Positions 55,158 through 64,000 of a stretch of DNA of 64,000 bases are shown one piece after another. The translations under genes were made by a program, and so were the position numbers. How positions within the stretch are numbered: the stretch's first letter is position 1; every line of letters starts with the position of its first letter. The stretch comes from Mytilus galloprovincialis (taxonomy: Eukaryota > Mollusca > Bivalvia > Mytilida > Mytilidae), in the NCBI RefSeq assembly GCF_965363235.1, contig NC_134840.1, positions 89,106,416-89,170,415 on the forward strand, read 5' to 3'. The notes under the pieces were generated by a model, which was not told where the DNA came from, searched no databases, and was given only the letters and a program-made list of their open reading frames with translations.

Positions 55158-56640
55158 TTGCCGCTGTGGAAAAACGGAAAGACGAAGTTTACAGAAGCAG
55201 AGACATATAATTCTTGTATTATATGTCACAAGTATTATATGTCTCTGACAGAGGTAAGAAAAAAATTATATGAAAACATCCCATTTGAAAGTACAAAATA
55301 TCATAAGAGTTGCTATAAATATTTAACAAGTAAGCACAACTTATAATCTTCTGTTTTGTCTGTAGAAAGACTTTGTACTACAATTACCAATTTTACTGAG
55401 CCAGTCTCTTCTCATATATCAACGAGGGCAGTATATATCTACAACTCATTCTGATTTGTCTGTTTGTATATTTTGCAAATGTATAAAGCCTATAAGCAAG
55501 TTACACAACATCTTAAGGTATCCTCTGAGGAGCAAACTCATGCCGTATTGAGTGTTGCTACACATATCTCCTACAATTATCTGATTTGCAAAGTAACTCA
55601 TGAGAATTTTAGCTTTATACTATCGAGCTGGCATCACTAAATATTTACTACAAAATTTGAAATCAGAAAGTAAAGAGCTATTTAATTCTGAACATGAAAC
55701 AGCTTTTCTAACGTTTCGACGATTAAAGATGACTTTACTGTACACAAGAAAGTATTATTGTTAACAACTTAACTTGATAATTAAACCAGACTTAATTTCT
55801 GCCCAAGTATTGCTGCAGAGGAACTACACAACATATCAGCTTCAGCAAAAACAAAAAATATATTTTGGTCAATTTATAGTTACATGTATACAGCCTCAAC
55901 AAGGCCAAGGTACGTTCAATTTTGTATACAGTAGTTCTATAAGGGTGTTAGATGCCTTAAAGACAGAAAATTAACCGTTTAAAATGACTGTGATATACAG
56001 TCTGTCAAATTTTAAGATATGAGCAGTGACTGCGAAACTGGTTGCAAATACTTTATGCAGCTACCAGTATTTTACGGAAGCAGATAGGTAAAGTTGTAAT
56101 CCAAGCAGATGAATATTCATTATCTAAAGACATTTCAATGAATCATTCAATTGAAATTATGCCACCTGCTTTAAAAACATTTCTGTATTATCTTTTGGAT
56201 GATGGCGTATATGGGTCAGTTAATAAAGAGTACGATATACCTATTAACAAAGTTCTTAGATGTATGGCTTTAGCAGAATGTATATTATCTATAAAAAAGA
56301 CATTTTTTTTTACTCCTTTTCATTTAGATTTATTACAAATGCACCATATATATGGACATACCTTTGATAACTATTAACAAGTTTGGCTGATCATGAGATT
56401 AGAAAAATTGAAGATGGAGCATACGTTCTACATGGTATTATTTCTTCTTCTGGGGGTCAAACCTTATCCAAGACAACGTCAGAAACAAAAAATGTTCTCT
56501 GTATGACTTTGGTTGGCTAAAAGACAACATCGGTTCGATGCCAATTATATTAACTGGTATGATGTCATCCGACTTTCTACAAGATTTGATCTGTTCATGC
56601 AAAGGTATAGGTATAGGCGGAGGGTTGAGATCTAAAATAA
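55158..56640 (+). pseudogene. Decayed multicopy zinc-binding protein gene or transposon ORF
   Basis: Three open pieces lie in order on +, broken by stops and shifts. The first is 55158-55343, with NSCIICHKYYM...KYHKSCYKYLT, a C-x2-C...H-x3-C pattern. The second is 55774-55974. The third is 56042-56374, with ADEYSLSKDISMNHSIEIMP, PALKTFLYYLLDD, then LRCMALAECILSIKKTFFFT, PFHLDLLQMHHIYG. A further piece near 56560 has SSDFLQDLICSCKG. The order (Cys/His motif, then the ALAECI...TPxHLxLxxxxHxxxG block, then a late cysteine piece) recalls large uncharacterised proteins that are multicopy in molluscs and cnidarians. I do not know their function. The copy is inactive and lies in ACSS1 intron 4. Confidence 0.55.
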
Positions 56641-57000
56641 CATGGTTTACCCCACCGCATTTTTGCGCCTGTCCCAAGTCAGGAGCCTCTGGCCTTTGTT
56701 AGTCTTGTATGATTTTTGAAATAAATTTCTTGTGCATATTTCAGAGTTTAGTATGACGTCCATTATCACTTCAAGCTAGTATAAATTTTTGTTTAGGGGC
56801 CAGCTGAAGAAGGCCTCCGGGTGTGGGAGTTTTACGCTGCATTGATGACCCATTAGTGGTCTTCGGTCGATGTCTGCTTTTTGATCAGGTTGTTGTCTCT
56901 TTAACACATTCCTCATGTCCATTCCCAATTTTAAAATCAATCTGTAGTAGATCTTAATTGTGTCCGCTTTGAGCAAAACCTCTGCTGTACTGATATATGC
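56640..57000 (+). repeat. Mytilus-type GGGGCCAGCTGA repeat
   Basis: GTTTAGGGGCCAGCTGAAGA, GGCCTCCGGGTGTGGGAGTT, GCTGCATTGATGACCCATTA, GTGGTCTTCGGTCGATGTCT and TGTTGTCTCTTTAACACATT form a set I recognise from mussel genomes. The 123-residue minus frame over it is repeat sequence. Confidence 0.7.
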
Positions 57001-57149
57001 CCATGCCAAGGAAGTGGTCTTTGTATGAATATGTTGACCGATAAGAATGATGAGATTACAAGTGAAAATGAAGCTATGATATTCCGATAACGCATTATTC
57101 CGACACCTAAATGGTCTGACATCCCATTGGTCAAACATTTCGATCATTT

Positions 57150-58240
57150 AACTATAATTATGATAACGGAATATTAACATAAGAAAGCCAAATAAAAGGT
57201 TCAATATTAAGATAACCTTGTCCTTTGTTTGAAGCGGTGAAACAAGTTATAAAAAAAGTAAGTATACTATTAGTGCCAAAGTAGCCAAACGTCATCACCA
57301 GTGTAATTAAAAGTACAAAGTACTTTGTGTATTAAGTGTTGTTTGATTAATTAGATATCTCAAGATACACGGTGGCCGACCAAAGCAAAATCAAACACAG
57401 TTTGACGTACAATGAGTGATCATATTTTCCTTGTGATGTTTTATATCAAAATTGTCTATTTGTTGATATAAATATACTTAGTCTAGTAGCACTTTACTCA
57501 TTTTAGTAATGTTAGTTAGTACTCTCATCATATCTGATATAGTGATGTTAACGAAATTGCGGTATGATCCAGACTCAACATTTTGCACTACATTAAAAAA
57601 AAATCTGTCCTAAGGTTGTCTGATGTTGAAGCAGTTGGCAGGCTTTTAAAATAACAGGAGACCATACGTTTCCTCCATTTTAATGTACAGTTCATCATGG
57701 GATTTTTCTATGAAATTAAAAATATGTCATATGTAATATTTTCCCCTTGCTTCAAATATTTTGTTTGGGATTATTTGTACCAAATTTGCAAATATATGTT
57801 TGTAAATACGTTCAATCAGTTGATATGGAGGTCTTATAAGATTTAAATAATGCAAGGGCAACTACAGATACATTTGTGTGACTTTGGTAGATGGGGTGTC
57901 TAAATTATAATCCATAGATTTTTTTAATAATTTGCCAAAATGTCGTTTATATCATGCTTTTAAAAAAGAATATAATAAAAAGAATGGGTCACCGGGCTAA
58001 TTTTCACGTTACACGGTGTTCAAAATTGACAGATTTTGTATACATTATGCATGAAAAACCCAATTTTCTGCAATAAAGCGTAAACTACACCATAGATTGA
58101 GATAACATATTGCATTTTGATATCGCAGATCAAATTTATTCCTTCATAGTGTATTAATTTACGTTTTTTGATTGAGTTAAGCCTGCCAATTGATATTTTA
58201 TCCTGTGTATTTCTATGTTGTTATGTTATGCTATTGTTTC
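57150..58240. other. ACSS1 intron 4, AT-rich, nothing recognised
   Basis: No gene, clear inverted ends or tandem structure seen. CCTCCATTTTAATG near 57675 and CAAAATGGAGGAAG near 59350 might be remote inverted ends, but the match is short. Confidence 0.45.
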
Positions 58241-58249
58241 AGAAAAAGG

Positions 58250-58514
58250 GAGAAGGTTTGGTACCATTAAAACGTTTAATCCCACTGCAAATGTTTGCAC
58301 CTGTCCTAAGTCAGGAATCTGATGTACAGTAGTTGTTGTTTGTTTATGTAATTTATATGTGTTTCTTGTTTCTCTTTTTTTTATATAGATTAGACCGTTG
58401 GTTTTCCTGTTTGAATGGTTTTGTACTAATAATTTTGGGGCCCTTTGTAGCTTGTTGTTCGGTGTGAACCAAGGCTTCATGTTGAAGGCCGTACATTGAC
58501 CTATAATGGTTTAC
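58250..58514 (+). repeat. Mytilus-type 380 bp repeat, subtype with GAACCAAGGCTTC
   Basis: CCTGTCCTAAGTCAGGAATC, GTTTTCCTGTTTGAATGGTT, GGGGCCCTTTGTAGC, GAAGGCCGTACATTGACCTA. It is cut near its end by the family C element at 58515. Confidence 0.75.
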
Positions 58515-58570
58515 TTTTTATACGCCCGTCAAAATTTTGACGGGACGTATTATGGTATACAAATGTCCAG

Positions 58571-58601
<31 letters not shown>

Positions 58602-59198
58602 CCGGCGTAAACATGTCGCATCGTAACTTGAGAACGACTTATCCAAATTTCATGAAACTTAATATAGTTGTTTCTTATGATGGTCAAATGATCTGTATAC
58701 TTTTTGGTGAAAATAAGATTTAAACTTTTTGAGTTACAGCACTTTGTAACTAAAACAGGGGTGTGTTTTTTTTTCACATGTCGCACCGTATCTCAAAAAC
58801 GTTTCTTGATTATTGCTTAAAACTTTACACACTTCTTAGTTATATTAATCTTAATATCTGTATACTTTTTGGTGATGATGCAAAATTTCATTTTTGACTT
58901 ATTGAGTATTTTGTAAAAAAGGGGGAGGGGGTTTTTACATGTCGCGCCGTATCTCAAAAACGATTTATGATTATTGCTCTAAACTTTACACACTTCTTTG
59001 TTATATAAATCTAAAGATCTGTATACTTTTTGGTTTTGATTCAAAATTTTATTTTAGTGATATTTAGTAAAAAAAGAGGGTGAAGGAGGGGGGGAGGGTG
59101 TTTCATATGTCCCTCCGTTTCTCAGAAACTATTCATGATTATTGCATAAAACTTTCACACAAGACGTCGGGCGTATCATGGCTCATGGCGCAGCTGTT
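58515..59198 (+). mobile_element. Helitron-like family C, 684 bp
   Basis: Starts TTTTTATACGCCCGTCAAAA, TTTTGACGGGACGTATTATG, then a CCGTCCGTCCGTCTGTCTGT run. Three to four core units follow (ACATGTCGCNNCGTATCTCA, AAAACTTTACACACTTCTT, CTGTATACTTTTTGGTG). It ends GTCGGGCGTATCATGGCTCA, TGGCGCAGCTG. ATACGCCCG and CGGGCGTAT are the inverted end words, the second followed by a short hairpin. Confidence 0.85.
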
Positions 59199-59199
59199 T

Positions 59200-59883
59200 A
59201 TTGTAAAATACAACCAAAAATATGATAAAACATGTCATTTTCAATATTGAAATGAAGTTCTTACATATGAATTTCCTACTACTCTCAAAATTTGCACATT
59301 CTATTAAAGATCTAGACCTTGTTTTCTGGTACATTTTGTATTTCCAAATCCAAAATGGAGGAAGACACCCTATCTACCTTAATGGTTGATTTTCAAAGAC
59401 TCCGAGAGAAAACGTTACGCAACATAAGTTACCGTTAAAATCGACCAAAATAAATTAATCTGTGACAGAAATATATTTTCCCAACAGTAATACAGTATTC
59501 CTATAGTATTGTTTCGTGTTTGCATTTGTTTTGACTCAATTTTTCTACTGGAGGTATCCATGAATTGAAATTGCACCCTGACCTTTGACCACGATTAAAA
59601 AAAAAAGCACCGTAGTTTCTTTTGACGACCGGGATATTTAGAAAGAACACATTCTCAGCTTTCCAGTGATATATAATTTAGCCGTATGTTAGGTAGGTGC
59701 ATTACAAATGTAAATTTGGCTCTCATATCACTCGCCTATATTAGGCTGCGCTCAGGTAAACATTTTATCGATATTTTTTGGAAAGAGTGGAATTAAAAGA
59801 TAATACCTGTTACAGTGTAAATTGAGAACTTCTTACTGTTTAGAATTTTTAAATATTCATTAGTATTGTGTCTATTTTAAAAG
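59200..59883. other. ACSS1 intron 4, end
   Basis: No recognised repeat or gene. It ends in the acceptor TATTTTAAAAG, which has a poor pyrimidine tract apart from TCTATTTT. Confidence 0.5.
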
Positions 59884-60036
59884 GAAATGGAATCAGAATC
59901 AATTGAATGTAAACCAGAAGAAATGAACAGTGAAGATTATTTGTTTATGTTGTATACCTCTGGCTCTACTGGTAAACCAAAGGGACTAGCTCACTCAACA
60001 GCTGGTTATCTACTTTATGCTGGCATGACACAAAAG
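59884..60036 (+). CDS. ACSS1: ACSS1 exon 5 (codons 271-321), nucleotide-binding loop
   Basis: Phase 0 at both ends (AAAAG| start, ACAAAAG|GTAATG). The peptide runs [62 protein letters not shown] at residues 294-304 is the phosphate-binding motif shared by adenylate-forming enzymes. The following H-x-T/S-AGYLLY block is specific to acetyl-CoA synthetases. The remaining two thirds, including the GWITGHSY region and the C-terminal lysine domain, must lie in exons to the right of the window; none was found up to 64000. Confidence 0.96.
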
Positions 60037-60319
60037 GTAATGCATCCTTAGATTTAAAAGTGCTGTATTGTTGTATTCCAAAGTCAAAAGTTGCAATATA
60101 TTTAAGTGTATTCAGAAGACTTGTTCCTGTCTGATACATATTGTTTATTAATCATGTACATTTTTTAATTGAGGACAGTTAATTATTAGATAATTGATAA
60201 ATAAGATGTTGTATACATTTCTTATGAATATAATAAGTCTCAAACCAACTTAGATCCATTACTATATATGTATGTATTGTATGGTTGTCACTTCCTTAGG
60301 TTTTTTGCATATATTAAAG

Positions 60320-60545
60320 TCTGAAAATTGTTCCCAACCAGAGGCTGATTGAGGGGAAGGCCCAGCCCCCCCCCCCCCACATTTTCTGGGGAAAATATGG
60401 TTGATATCAAGGGTATCATTGAAGTATGACCCGTGCCGGCCGCACAGGCCCCTCTTAGGCAGTCAGAAATTTCTGGATCGGCCACTGCCAACAGTAATAG
60501 TAAGATTTTTTTGCTGAAAAGGATCCCAAATCACACCTTTAATGC
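60320..60545. repeat. Poly-C patch and unassigned GC-rich repeat
   Basis: A run of 12-13 C lies at 60367-60379, followed by GTGCCGGCCGCACAGGCCCC. The frames here are compositional. Confidence 0.5.
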
Positions 60546-60924
60546 ACTACAGCACCCAGGGTTGGCAAAGTATTACCCGCCCGGGAAAACCCAGGCGGGA
60601 ATTCCCGGGTTTTCCCGGGCTGGGCAATACTCCCAGAAATGGGTAATACTGGGTAATACTGGGCAATAAGACTTTTTAAGCTTATTTTAACACAAAATAG
60701 TAAAGTCTTGTTGTAGTTTCATAGTATTATAGCTAAATATATACATTTTATACAGATAACCATTGAGAGTCATGTTTCTAGAAGATTGAAAATTCAATTT
60801 CATTCTTTTTTCCACTACTTCTATGTAGGCAGAATACAAAATTTGAATATTTTAGGATTATCAATACCTTGTTAATTTCCATGTATTGTTTCAACTATCC
60901 AAACTTTAAAAAAAATGCATTTTA

Positions 60925-61500
60925 TAAAATCAAATCAAATCAAATCAAATATTTAATTATAGTCTCACCTCTCTACATGTACAATACAAACATGAATACA
61001 ATATATACAACATGTTTTAATTAAAAGTACAAAACAATCTTAAAAACATTCGAGAGCCACTCTCAAAAGAGTTATGAGAGACTTTTACATAAAAAGGACA
61101 GCTCGATAAAAATACAAAACATTTTTTATCTATATAAAACATTCTTCCTTTGAATTAAAATATCATGGCAGATTTTGGCAGAATAAAAGCACAAATTTTC
61201 ATTTGTAAATAAAAATATAAATTTTTCATCATCATTTAAGTCTAAAAAATCAATATTAAAAGAAACTGCTCTAGTAAAAACCTCTTGTCTTGCATGTGAA
61301 TATAAAGGGCATTTGAGTAAAACATGTTTCTCATCTTCAATGAGTTTCTGTTGCATACATGAATCATTAAAACAAAATCTATTTTCACTTAAAACCCCTT
61401 CATATCTGCCTGTTTCAATTCTTATTGGCGCCACACCACATAGCACCAAAATAGCACAATAGTGCTGAAAGTTTAAGTGGTGTCAAAAGTCTAAAATATT
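60925..61500 (-). mobile_element. LINE 3' end with TTTGA-repeat tail, nested in the hAT element
   Basis: The tail is AAATC-repeat on + at 60930-60950 (TTTGA on minus), then TATAGTCTCACCTCTCTACA and GAGTTATGAGAGACTTTTAC. The coding tail lies at 61126-61449. Confidence 0.8.
61126..61449 (-). pseudogene. LINE ORF2 C-terminal fragment with Cys/His cluster
   Basis: The minus frame gives APIRIETGRYEGVLSENRFC, FNDSCMQQKLIEDEKHVLLK, CPLYSHARQEVF, then about 45 residues to the stop. The C-x(4)-C ... EKHVLLKCPLYSHAR pattern is the zinc-knuckle-like end of LINE ORF2 proteins, as at 10364-10873 but from another family. 5'-truncated. Confidence 0.75.
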
Positions 61501-62463
61501 TCTTATATACTTGATTTTCATTTAAAATGAAAGTCCTACAAAAGATCAAATAATCGTTGATTAAAAAAACTATTTAACTAAACAGAGCACCTTTGGTCAG
61601 GGTTTTTTTTTGTATGAAGTTTCATGTAGGGTACTGTTTTATGGGTGACTATTGGCCTGTTTATTTTTATAGCAGTGTTTATGTGAATTATAAATTTAAA
61701 TGTCTATGCAATCATATTGCTAAATAAACACCCTACAGGGTCAAGTCATTAAACTTTATAGAAATGAAAAGGCTGAATATTGTTATATAAACATATCAAT
61801 GTCCTAATCTGAATAATTACTTATTAATTAGTGATGTACATATAAATTATGCAAAAGTAATTGTTCTTACATTTTCTTGTTAATTCTTAATGTAAGATAT
61901 ATACATTTGAAAATGAATTCTTTGAATTTATGTTAACAGTTTGACCAATCTAGACGAGAGGGTGGTTTAATAGACTTTCAGAAGAAAATTATTGATAAAT
62001 GCCTTTTCCAATTAGTATTTGTGTAATGTGTGCCTACATGTTTACTTGTCTCATAGTTGCAAGAATAGTACTTTTCAAATGTATATACACTTGTATTATC
62101 ACTCTCAAACAAGTAAACTAATTTATAAATCAAAATGTGTTTATAAATATCTTAAATGTATTGCAATTGAGTTTGATCACTGAATCCTCTTTAAAATTCA
62201 GGGCAGTATTTTATATTACCCAGTATTGCCCAGTATTACCCATTAAAACCCAGTAAAACCCGGGTTTTCCCAGTATTTCCCACTGGGCTGGGCAATACTC
62301 ATAAAACCCGGGTTTTTGCCAACCCTGACAGCACCAATCCCTGAGTTTCATGTCCAGCGCTCTAGACCAATCTAACACATTCGCTCTACAAAAATATTCA
62401 ATTTCAATAGTCGAAGTGTTACCTTGTAACGTAAGGCGCATCAAGAGATGGACAGATACACGA

Positions 62464-63080
62464 ATGAAATCATGTATTTTATTTATAATTGCTATGAATA
62501 TCAGCTAAAAACAGTGTTAAATTCCTCAATTTTTTGTTCTGCCCTTGCCGGAAATTGAACTCACGCTATTGGGATATTGTGAAAACATCCCCTGCAAATA
62601 GTCAAGCACTCCGGACCACTCGGTCACCTTGACTGAACTAAAAAACTTTGCTTTCTGTGACCTAGTGTTATAGTTCCACGCCAGAAGAATCTATAGTTGT
62701 AACACAGTACATGATAGATAACCTTGAATAGAATAAAAATAGAATTGATATTAGATTAGCTATATTATAAGTCATAAAGGACAGTTACATGCAGCCATAG
62801 AAATTAATAAGTTGGTCTAAACAAGTGACAACCTTACAACATATCCATCCATTGGATCACTAGTGAAGGTAATACACGGTTGAAAACACATATTATATTT
62901 ACAATTTCTCTGAATATCAGCTTAACAATTTTTCAAAAGCAATTTTTTTTATCTTCCCTTGCAAAGATTTGAAAATCAGGCTAATGTAATGTTGTGAGAA
63001 TACCGCCTGAATACAGTATAACCCTTCATCTACTCAGCCACCTAGAACAAACTTGAGAACTAGAATTCTAGAGTTGTGAT
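62464..63080 (-). mobile_element. Two tRNA-like SINE copies in tandem
   Basis: 62527-62640 in reverse reads GGTGACCGAGTGGTCCGGAG ... GCGTGAGTTCAATTTCCGGC, which are good A-box and B-box forms of a tRNA with a long variable arm. A diverged copy lies at 62930-63060. Both share the preceding CTATGAATATCAGCT / CTCTGAATATCAGCT sequence, so the unit is repeated over about 415 bp. Confidence 0.65.
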
Positions 63081-63224
63081 TTGTTTAAAAGCGTTTTACA
63101 TTGTTGTGTTGATATTAAGAGTAATTTGTTTTTAGTAGTGTATCACTTTCACTGATGATCCAATGGATGGGTCTGTAGAGTTGTCAAAAGTTTATAGTAC
63201 TTCAAGTAATTGGGGCCTCCACCG

Positions 63225-63610
63225 CCCTGTAGTGATTAGTTTGTATGTCTGTCTGTTGTTAACAAATTGGGTCTGCTCTATTTAAAAAAACGTTATGATT
63301 TCATTCTTTAAACCTGACATGTTTATTAACCAATACCAGAGGGTGTGTCATATTGTTTATACAACTTTCTAGGTCAAAGTTCAGGTCAAAAAGTTTGGTT
63401 TCAGTTGACAACCCAATGTCATAAGGTATAGATTGTGTCCACTCTAATTCTTGAGAATGGTTTTGACTTTAAAATTTATACTTGACATTATGTTAACAAA
63501 CACCAGAGGGTGTGTCATAATGTGTGTACAACTTCTTAACTCAAAGGCCAAATTTATAAACTTTGGTTTCAGTTGACAACCTCACGTCCTATGGTAAAGA
63601 TACAAATTTT
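63225..63610 (+). repeat. Two tandem units of about 185 bp
   Basis: CACCAGAGGGTGTGTCATA or ATACCAGAGGGTGTGTCATA, GTTTGGTTTCAGTTGACAAC and TATGGTAAAGAT/ATAAGGTATAGAT occur twice (63330-63430 and 63500-63600). Likely the core of another Helitron-like element; ends not identified. Confidence 0.65.
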
Positions 63611-63837
63611 AACACACGTTATTTACAGCAGGACCCATAGCAATGTCATCCACCTCAATGGTGTCTTGTTATTTCTATGACTGCATCTTACGATTCTAAG
63701 CGACAGATATTAAATATAGATAATCTGCAATCAATTCCATCATTATTTCTAATATATCATTTGCTGTGTTACAACTCTGGATTTCTTCTGACAAGGAAAG
63801 GTAACTTTAGGCCACCAAAATGCGAATTTTGTAATTC

Positions 63838-63960
63838 AGCCTAGGTAGCCTAGTGGTTTGGACCGCTGGACATAGTAAAGGCAGTGTTATCACCCTATCA
63901 CAATAGCATGAGTTCAAATCCCTGTGTCTGTAGGTGGCCTGCTACAAGTCAAACTTTTGG
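63838..63960 (+). mobile_element. tRNA-like SINE head
   Basis: GGTAGCCTAGTGGTTTGGAC (A-box) and GCATGAGTTCAAATCCCTGT (B-box) are separated by 60 bases, with CCGCTGG stem-like parts. Spacing and a decayed acceptor stem argue for a SINE rather than a functional tRNA. Confidence 0.6.
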
Positions 63961-64000
63961 TCCCTAGCGAATTTACTCTCAATTTCAAGTTGCAGTCCAA

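Larger units (their letters stand above)
60557..62327. mobile_element. Non-autonomous hAT transposon, 1771 bp, with 8 bp target duplication
   Basis: ACAGCACC (60549-60556) is followed by CAGGGTTGGCAAA. At the other end TTTTTGCCAACCCTG is followed by ACAGCACC (62328-62335). Subterminal regions of about 110 bp are rich in CCCGGG, GGGTAATACTGGG and CCCAGTATTACCC words in opposite orientation. An 8 bp duplication and CAGGG ends define hAT. The interior carries a minus-strand LINE 3' end instead of a transposase. Confidence 0.93.

Noticed and set aside
63838..63960. Functional tRNA gene
   Set aside because: Box elements are good, but the spacing between them and the acceptor stem do not give a full cloverleaf. 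SINE is more likely.
60037..64000. Next ACSS1 exon
   Set aside because: I looked for the VFDYxxGDVFxCxADxGW and GHSYVVYGP stretches in all + frames and did not find them.

Overview
The window looks like nuclear DNA of a marine mussel, most probably a Mytilus species. It is AT-rich and intron-rich, with long non-coding stretches. It also carries several dispersed repeats that I know from Mytilus sequence: a roughly 380 bp repeat ending near 'CTCATTGGCAATCATAC', the 'CGCCAGACGCGCGTTTCGTC' repeat, and the 'GGGGCCAGCTGA' repeat. Nothing here is prokaryotic: I see no operons, phage genes or CRISPR arrays. The species call rests on recognition, not on a search.

The only clearly functional gene is the 5' half of a mitochondrial-type acetyl-CoA synthetase (ACSS1) on the + strand. 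Five exons (24951-25287, 32433-32529, 48511-48710, 52740-52915, 59884-60036) join with consistent phases and GT/AG borders into 321 codons, ending just after the [11 protein letters not shown] nucleotide-binding motif. The rest of the gene lies beyond the right edge. Exons make up under 3% of about 39 kb of gene seen; the introns are packed with mobile DNA.

Layout. 1-2070: satellite of 160-195 bp monomers. 2690-3150: short-word minisatellite (GAATAGG/TAAC). 3170-3873: 21 bp tandem array. 4047-5035: hAT remnant with a perfect hairpin insertion and a duplicated inverted arm. 5440-6899: 5'-truncated LINE. 6957-9840: small DNA elements and a large palindrome split by a Helitron-like element. 10068-10873: LINE 3' end. 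15726-18771: exact tandem duplication of 1523 bp. 18555-19166: terminal-inverted-repeat element. 24951 onward: ACSS1. Its introns hold a canonical Helitron family (two copies), at least six Helitron-like families with subterminal inverted repeats, an end hairpin and a T-rich target, several MITEs, a hAT element with an 8 bp target duplication, LINE 3' ends, tRNA-like SINEs and a second 21 bp array.

The most informative biology is the nesting of these elements. Several were inserted into other repeats whose uninterrupted sequence is also present in this window, so empty and filled sites can be compared directly. I did not find a convincing new defence, metabolic or regulatory gene system. The novel-looking material is repeat architecture.
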